Below are positions 60,656-64,000 of a DNA stretch of 64,000 nt, piece after piece. Positions within the stretch are counted from its first letter, which is position 1. Each line of letters starts with the position of its first letter. Source of the DNA: Actinomycetospora sp. NBRC 106375. GTDB taxonomy: Bacteria > Actinomycetota > Actinomycetes > Mycobacteriales > Pseudonocardiaceae. A program made the translations under genes and the position numbers. The notes beneath the pieces were generated by a model. That model saw only the letters and a list, made by a program, of their open reading frames with translations, was not told where the DNA came from and did not search any database. The stretch is taken from positions 1-64,000 of the forward strand of contig NZ_BSTS01000021.1 of the NCBI RefSeq assembly GCF_030269665.1, read 5' to 3'.

Positions 60656-61393
60656 TCAGCCTCCGGCGGCCTCCGCGATGCCGAGCCCCTCGCGCGCGCC
60701 GACCTGCCACGCCTGTGCCGAGTGCGCGAACCAGCGGGCGAGGCCGTCGGGCTCGCCGGTGCCGAACGCCGCCGCGGCCCCGCGGTACTCATCGGCGGCG
60801 CGGTAGTGGCCGACCTCGGGGACGGCGAGGCCGCGGGGATCCAGGCCGGTGCCGACCGCGGTCAGCCGTGCCGCGGCGCGGGCGACCACGCCGGTCGCCG
60901 TCGGGAACGGCGCGAGCGCCAGCAGCTCGCCGTGGACGACCGCGACGAGCACGGGCGCGGGTACGGAGGTGCCGCCGGTGACAAGCCCGGCGAGGGCGTC
61001 GAGGCGCTCTCCGACACCGGGGTCGCGGCGGGGGCGTCCGAGATCGTCGTCGGTCACGCCCGGCAGGTCCGCGGCGGCGAGCACGTGCAGCCGGGCGAGG
61101 GCCTGGCCGGGCGCGGAGCGCCAGGCGGACAGGAGCCCGCCGAGGGCCTCGGCGACGCGGAGGGAACCGGCCAGGACGGGGTCGGTGACGCGGCCCGAGG
61201 CCGGCAGCTCGGCGTCCCCGCCGTCGAGGCTCGCCGAGGCCCGCGCCGCGCGCACGGAGGCCTCGGCGGACGTGGCGGGCCAGCCGCGCCGGTTCGCGCG
61301 ATGGTTGTGCACCCGCGTGAGCGCGTCGCGGACGGCGTCGGCGTCGTCGGCGACGCCGGGCAGGCGGGTCAGGGGCTCCAACGGGTCGGCCAC
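60656..61393 (-). CDS. Fic-like / putative oxidoreductase upstream of ssd, 245 aa
   Basis: Residues 100-175 contain APVLVAVVHGELLALAPFPT then GVVARAAARLTAVGTGLDPR. This resembles the Fic core (HxFxxGNGR) but with changes that would remove activity. In Streptomyces the gene beside the ssd homologue is labelled oxidoreductase without support. Start ATG 61393. Function unknown. Confidence 0.5.
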   Translation of the reverse strand: MADPLEPLTRLPGVADDADAVRDALTRVHNHRANRRGWPATSAEASVRAARASASLDGGDAELPASGRVTDPVLAGSLRVAEALGGLLSAWRSAPGQALARLHVLAAADLPGVTDDDLGRPRRDPGVGERLDALAGLVTGGTSVPAPVLVAVVHGELLALAPFPTATGVVARAAARLTAVGTGLDPRGLAVPEVGHYRAADEYRGAAAAFGTGEPDGLARWFAHSAQAWQVGAREGLGIAEAAGG

Positions 61394-61533
61394 GAGAGGT
61401 CATCGTCCCAGCCCCCGGGCGGAAGGCCCGCCAACGCCTCCGAACGGTCGTACGCAACCGGGCCATAGCTGGACCGATCAGGTCAATCATCCGTGCATGA
61501 ACCATAGTCCGTTCCGGGAAGTGTGACCGGCAC

Positions 61534-61549
61534 GTGATCCGCATCACGA
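61534..61549. promoter_or_regulatory. CRP/GlxR-like site upstream of satP
   Basis: CGTGATCCGCATCACG fits GTGA-N6-TCAC with 6-bp arms. It ends 51 bases before the ATG at 61601. GlxR/CRP sites control acetate genes in related bacteria. Confidence 0.6.
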
Positions 61550-61600
61550 CCGGGTCCGTGCACCTCGGTGCCCGGCCCGCACCCATGGAGAGGAGCGAGC

Positions 61601-62254
61601 ATGTCGAGCAGCACCGAAGTGCGCCGGGAGTCCGAGGAGACACGGGCCGAGGCACGTCCCGCGGAGCGCTCCGGCCCGAGCATCGCGGACCCCGGCCCCC
61701 TCGGGCTCGCGGCGTTCGCGCTCCCGACGTTCGTCCTCAGCCTGTTCAACGCGAAGATCGCCCCGGAGGCGCTGGAGTCGCTCGTCCTGCCGCTGACCCT
61801 GTTCTACGGCGGGCTCGCGCAGTTCCTCGCCGGGATGTGGGAGTTCCGCAAGGGCAACACCTTCGGCGCCACCGCCTTCGGCTCCTACGGGGCCTTCTGG
61901 TTGGCGTTCAGCGCCTACGTGCAGTTCGTCGAGCCCTCGCTCGAGGCCGGCGGCGCGAGCGAGGCGGATGTGAAGACGGCGACCGGCATCTTCCTGCTCG
62001 GCTGGGCCGTGTTCACCCTCTACATGCTCATCGCCTCGCTGCGCACGACCGGTGCGCTCGTCGGCGTCTTCGCCACGTTGTTCCTCACCTTCGCGCTCCT
62101 GGCCGTCGGCGACCTCACCGGCGCATCCGCCATCGCGACCGTCGGCGGTTTCGTCGGCATCCTGAGCGCGCTGATCGCGTGGTACACCTCCGCCGCCGGG
62201 GTCACCAACGACACCTGGGGCCGCACCGTGCTGCCGGTGGGTCCGCGCAGCTGA
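61601..62254 (+). CDS. satP: Acetate/succinate transporter of the GPR1/FUN34/SatP family, 217 aa
   Basis: GPLGLAAFALPTFVLSLFNA (family N-terminal helix) then FYGGLAQFLAGMWEFRKGNT, the second signature, and four more helices. ATG 61601 with AGGAGCGAGC in front. Moves acetate/H+ across the membrane. A CRP/GlxR-like site lies upstream. Confidence 0.88.
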   Translation: MSSSTEVRRESEETRAEARPAERSGPSIADPGPLGLAAFALPTFVLSLFNAKIAPEALESLVLPLTLFYGGLAQFLAGMWEFRKGNTFGATAFGSYGAFWLAFSAYVQFVEPSLEAGGASEADVKTATGIFLLGWAVFTLYMLIASLRTTGALVGVFATLFLTFALLAVGDLTGASAIATVGGFVGILSALIAWYTSAAGVTNDTWGRTVLPVGPRS

Positions 62255-62329
62255 AACGGGCATCCTGGTCGGCGTGCAGCCGACGGTGACGACGTCGCGG
62301 GCGACCTCCTGGTCGCCCGCGACGTCGTC

Positions 62330-62719
62330 GTGCCCGCCGTCGATCTGCACTGGCGCTTCTCCCGGGCCGGCGGCCCCGGCGGGCAGGGCGTCAACACCAC
62401 CGACTCGCGCGTCGAGCTCTCGGTGGACCTGCGCCGGGCCGCGCTGCCCGAGCACGTCCGCGCGCGGCTCCTCGAGCGGCTCGACGGCCGCCTGCACGAC
62501 GGCGTGATCACCGTCGTCGCCGCCGACGACCGCTCCCAACGACGCAACCGCCGCGCCGCGCGGGAGCGTCTGTCCGTGCTGCTCCGCGACGCGCTGGCTC
62601 CGGACCCGCCCGCGCGCCGCGCCACCGGGCCGTCCCGGGGCGCGCGCCGGCGCCGCCTGGAGGCCAAGCGCCGGCAGGGCGCCGTGAAGGCGCTGCGGCG
62701 TCGCCCCGCCGCCGAGTGA
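62330..62719 (+). CDS. arfB: ArfB-like peptidyl-tRNA hydrolase, 129 aa
   Basis: RF-1 domain with GGPGGQGVNTTDSRVEL (GGQ) and basic tail RRRRLEAKRRQGAVKALRR. Rescues stalled ribosomes. Homologous residues (GDLLVARDVV) continue upstream of GTG 62330 without an in-frame start; a GTG at 62274 lies in another frame. A frameshift or rare start is possible. Confidence 0.75.
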   Translation: MPAVDLHWRFSRAGGPGGQGVNTTDSRVELSVDLRRAALPEHVRARLLERLDGRLHDGVITVVAADDRSQRRNRRAARERLSVLLRDALAPDPPARRATGPSRGARRRRLEAKRRQGAVKALRRRPAAE

Positions 62720-62902
62720 CGCCGGCGACGCCCCCGGACGGGGGAACGCCCGGAGTACGTCGACGGGTGACGGGGAAAGCCGGTCGCGATCAGCAGGCGA
62801 CGCGCCGTGCCGCGCGGCGTACCGCCGATGACGTGGCACGATGACCGACCTCACCACCGCTCGCCCAGCCCGACCGAGCGGCCGACCTCGCCAGGAGCGC
62901 CC

Positions 62903-63382
62903 GTGACCCGCCCCGAGCAGCCCGCCAGCGGCTCGTCCACCCCGCCGGTCGTGCCCTCGATCCCCCTCAACGCCGAGCCGGTGCGCCAGGAGGGCGACGC
63001 CTCCGTCGGCTCGCTCGTCAAGGAGGTCACCACCCACGTCTCGACCCTGGTCCGGGCCGAGGTGGAGCTCGCGAAGACCGAGATCACCGCGGAGGTGAAG
63101 AAGGGGGTGCAGGGCAGTGTCTTCTTCGTCGTCGCCGGCGTCGTGGCGCTGTTCAGCCTGTTCTTCTTCTTCATCGCCGTGTCCGAGGCCTTCAACCTCA
63201 TCTGGCCGAGCCAGCAGTGGGCGGGCTACGCGGTGACGTTCGGACTCATGATCCTCTTCGCGGGACTCATGGGGCTGCTCGGTTACCTCAAGGTCCGCAA
63301 GATCAAGGCGCCGGAGCGGACCATCGAGTCCGCCAAGGAGTCGGTGGCGGTCTTCAGCCGCGGCCGCTCCGACGCCGCCTGA
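62903..63382 (+). CDS. Holin-superfamily / DUF1469 membrane protein, 159 aa
   Basis: VGSLVKEVTTHVSTLVRAEV then ELAKTEITAEVKKGVQGSVF and two helices (FFVVAGVVALFSLFFFFIAV; AVTFGLMILFAGLMGLLGYL). This is DUF1469, common upstream of ephE in actinobacteria. GTG 62903 has AGGAG in front. Confidence 0.85.
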   Translation: MTRPEQPASGSSTPPVVPSIPLNAEPVRQEGDASVGSLVKEVTTHVSTLVRAEVELAKTEITAEVKKGVQGSVFFVVAGVVALFSLFFFFIAVSEAFNLIWPSQQWAGYAVTFGLMILFAGLMGLLGYLKVRKIKAPERTIESAKESVAVFSRGRSDAA

Positions 63383-63411
63383 GCCCCCGGCCGAGCACCA
63401 CCCCGGGCGCC

Positions 63412-64000
63412 ATGACCTCCGGGTCGCCCGTCGACATCCCGGGGCCGTGGACCCATCGCACGGTCTCGGCCAACGGCATCCAGCTGCACGTGGCCGAGGC
63501 CGGCCCGGAGTCCGGACCCCTGGTGCTGCTGCTGCACGGCTTCCCCGGGTTCTGGTGGGCCTGGCGCCACCAGCTGCCGGCCCTCGCCGCGGCCGGCTAC
63601 CGCGTGGCCGCCGCCGACCTGCGCGGCTACGGCGACTCGGACCGTCCTCCCCGCGGCTACGACCTCTGGACCCTGGCGGGCGACGCCGCGGGCCTCGTGC
63701 GCTCGCTGGGGGCCCGGGAGGCGGCCGTCGTCGGCGCGGGCTGGGGCGGCGCGGTCGCCTGGACGCTCGCCACGTTGCGTCCCGGCGTGGTGTCGCGCCT
63801 CGGCGTCCTCGCGGCTCCCCATCCGCGCACGGCGCGCGACGCCGTCCGTCGCCGGCCGTGGGGTGCGGCGGTGCGTCTCGCGGCCTCGGTGCAGCCACCC
63901 CGGCTCCCGGAGCGGCGCCTCCGGCGTGACGACGGTGCCTGGGTGGCCGAGCTGCTGCGCACCGGCTCGGGCGCCGGGTGGGTCGACGCGCCCGAGTTCG
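63412..64000 (+). CDS. EphE-like alpha/beta hydrolase (start only)
   Basis: ANGIQLHVAEAG, then LLLHGFPGFWWAWRHQLPAL and ADLRGYGDSDRPPRGYD are epoxide-hydrolase features. The elbow is VVGAGWGGAVAW, whereas the family has GHD-x-GG: the nucleophile Asp is replaced by Gly and the preceding His by Ala. The gene runs off the window at residue 196. Position equals Rv3670 (ephE). The substitution suggests it no longer hydrolyses epoxides. Confidence 0.75.
   Translation, partial: MTSGSPVDIPGPWTHRTVSANGIQLHVAEAGPESGPLVLLLHGFPGFWWAWRHQLPALAAAGYRVAAADLRGYGDSDRPPRGYDLWTLAGDAAGLVRSLGAREAAVVGAGWGGAVAWTLATLRPGVVSRLGVLAAPHPRTARDAVRRRPWGAAVRLAASVQPPRLPERRLRRDDGAWVAELLRTGSGAGWVDAPEF

Overview
The window is high-GC actinobacterial DNA. 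Gene order and protein families point to a member of the Pseudonocardiaceae (Pseudonocardia-like). This is inferred from the holB / MFS-TMK / topA / hppA / YprA-type helicase / Tad pilus / ssd / SatP / EphE neighbourhood, which parallels the Rv3644c-Rv3670 region of Mycobacterium tuberculosis and its Streptomyces counterpart. Actinobacterial GTG and TTG starts and many 4-base start/stop overlaps fit this. It divides sharply at a tRNA-Thr(CGT) gene near 27.5 kb.

Left part (1-27.4 kb) is an accessory island. From about 1 to 11.3 kb it is patchy and partly AT-richer: the tail of an IS630-type transposase, a decayed integrase fragment, a wrecked plasmid replication initiator (rep), a broken alpha/beta hydrolase and several small genes. 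Set among these are what look like conflict (defence) genes: a TIGR02391/Ymh-like protein; a two-gene module of a HARE-HTH plus Nudix protein with a membrane-anchored phospholipase-D-like protein; and a two-gene module of an EACC1-like adaptor with a caspase-like protease whose C-terminal half resembles domains 2 and 3 of the DNA polymerase sliding clamp (DnaN). A decayed second copy of the PLD-like gene lies just beyond the caspase gene.

From 11.4 to 27.4 kb lies an integrative conjugative element: a minus-strand transfer operon (ssb, whiB-like, two hypotheticals, TraD/TraG coupling ATPase, accessory genes, a DUF4913 protein, a DUF2637 membrane protein, a small coupled ORF and a MobF/TraA relaxase-helicase), an excisionase, a membrane peptide, a cargo pair (HTH protein plus SAM methyltransferase) and a tyrosine integrase beside the 3' end of tRNA-Thr. 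The far attachment site was not found, so the left limit of the element is unknown.

Right part (27.5-64 kb) is chromosomal backbone. It holds a nuclease lipoprotein, a thioredoxin/DUF4395 pair, arylamine N-acetyltransferase, a nitrilase-family amidase, alpha/beta hydrolases, regulators of the CGNR, ArsR, GlxA/AraC, TetR, MarR and XRE/MmyB types, the clamp-loader delta' subunit, an MFS-thymidylate-kinase fusion whose kinase half has lost its P-loop, topoisomerase I, a K+-independent H+-pyrophosphatase, an MrfA/YprA-like helicase, a compact Tad pilus operon with Ssd, a SatP acetate transporter under a CRP/GlxR-like site, an ArfB-like ribosome rescue factor and the start of an EphE-like hydrolase lacking the usual nucleophile.

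The strongest candidate for an undescribed system is the EACC1 plus caspase-sliding-clamp pair at 7610-9792. The HARE-Nudix plus membrane PLD pair at 4229-6002 is the second. All functions are inferred from sequence reading alone; no database search was run.
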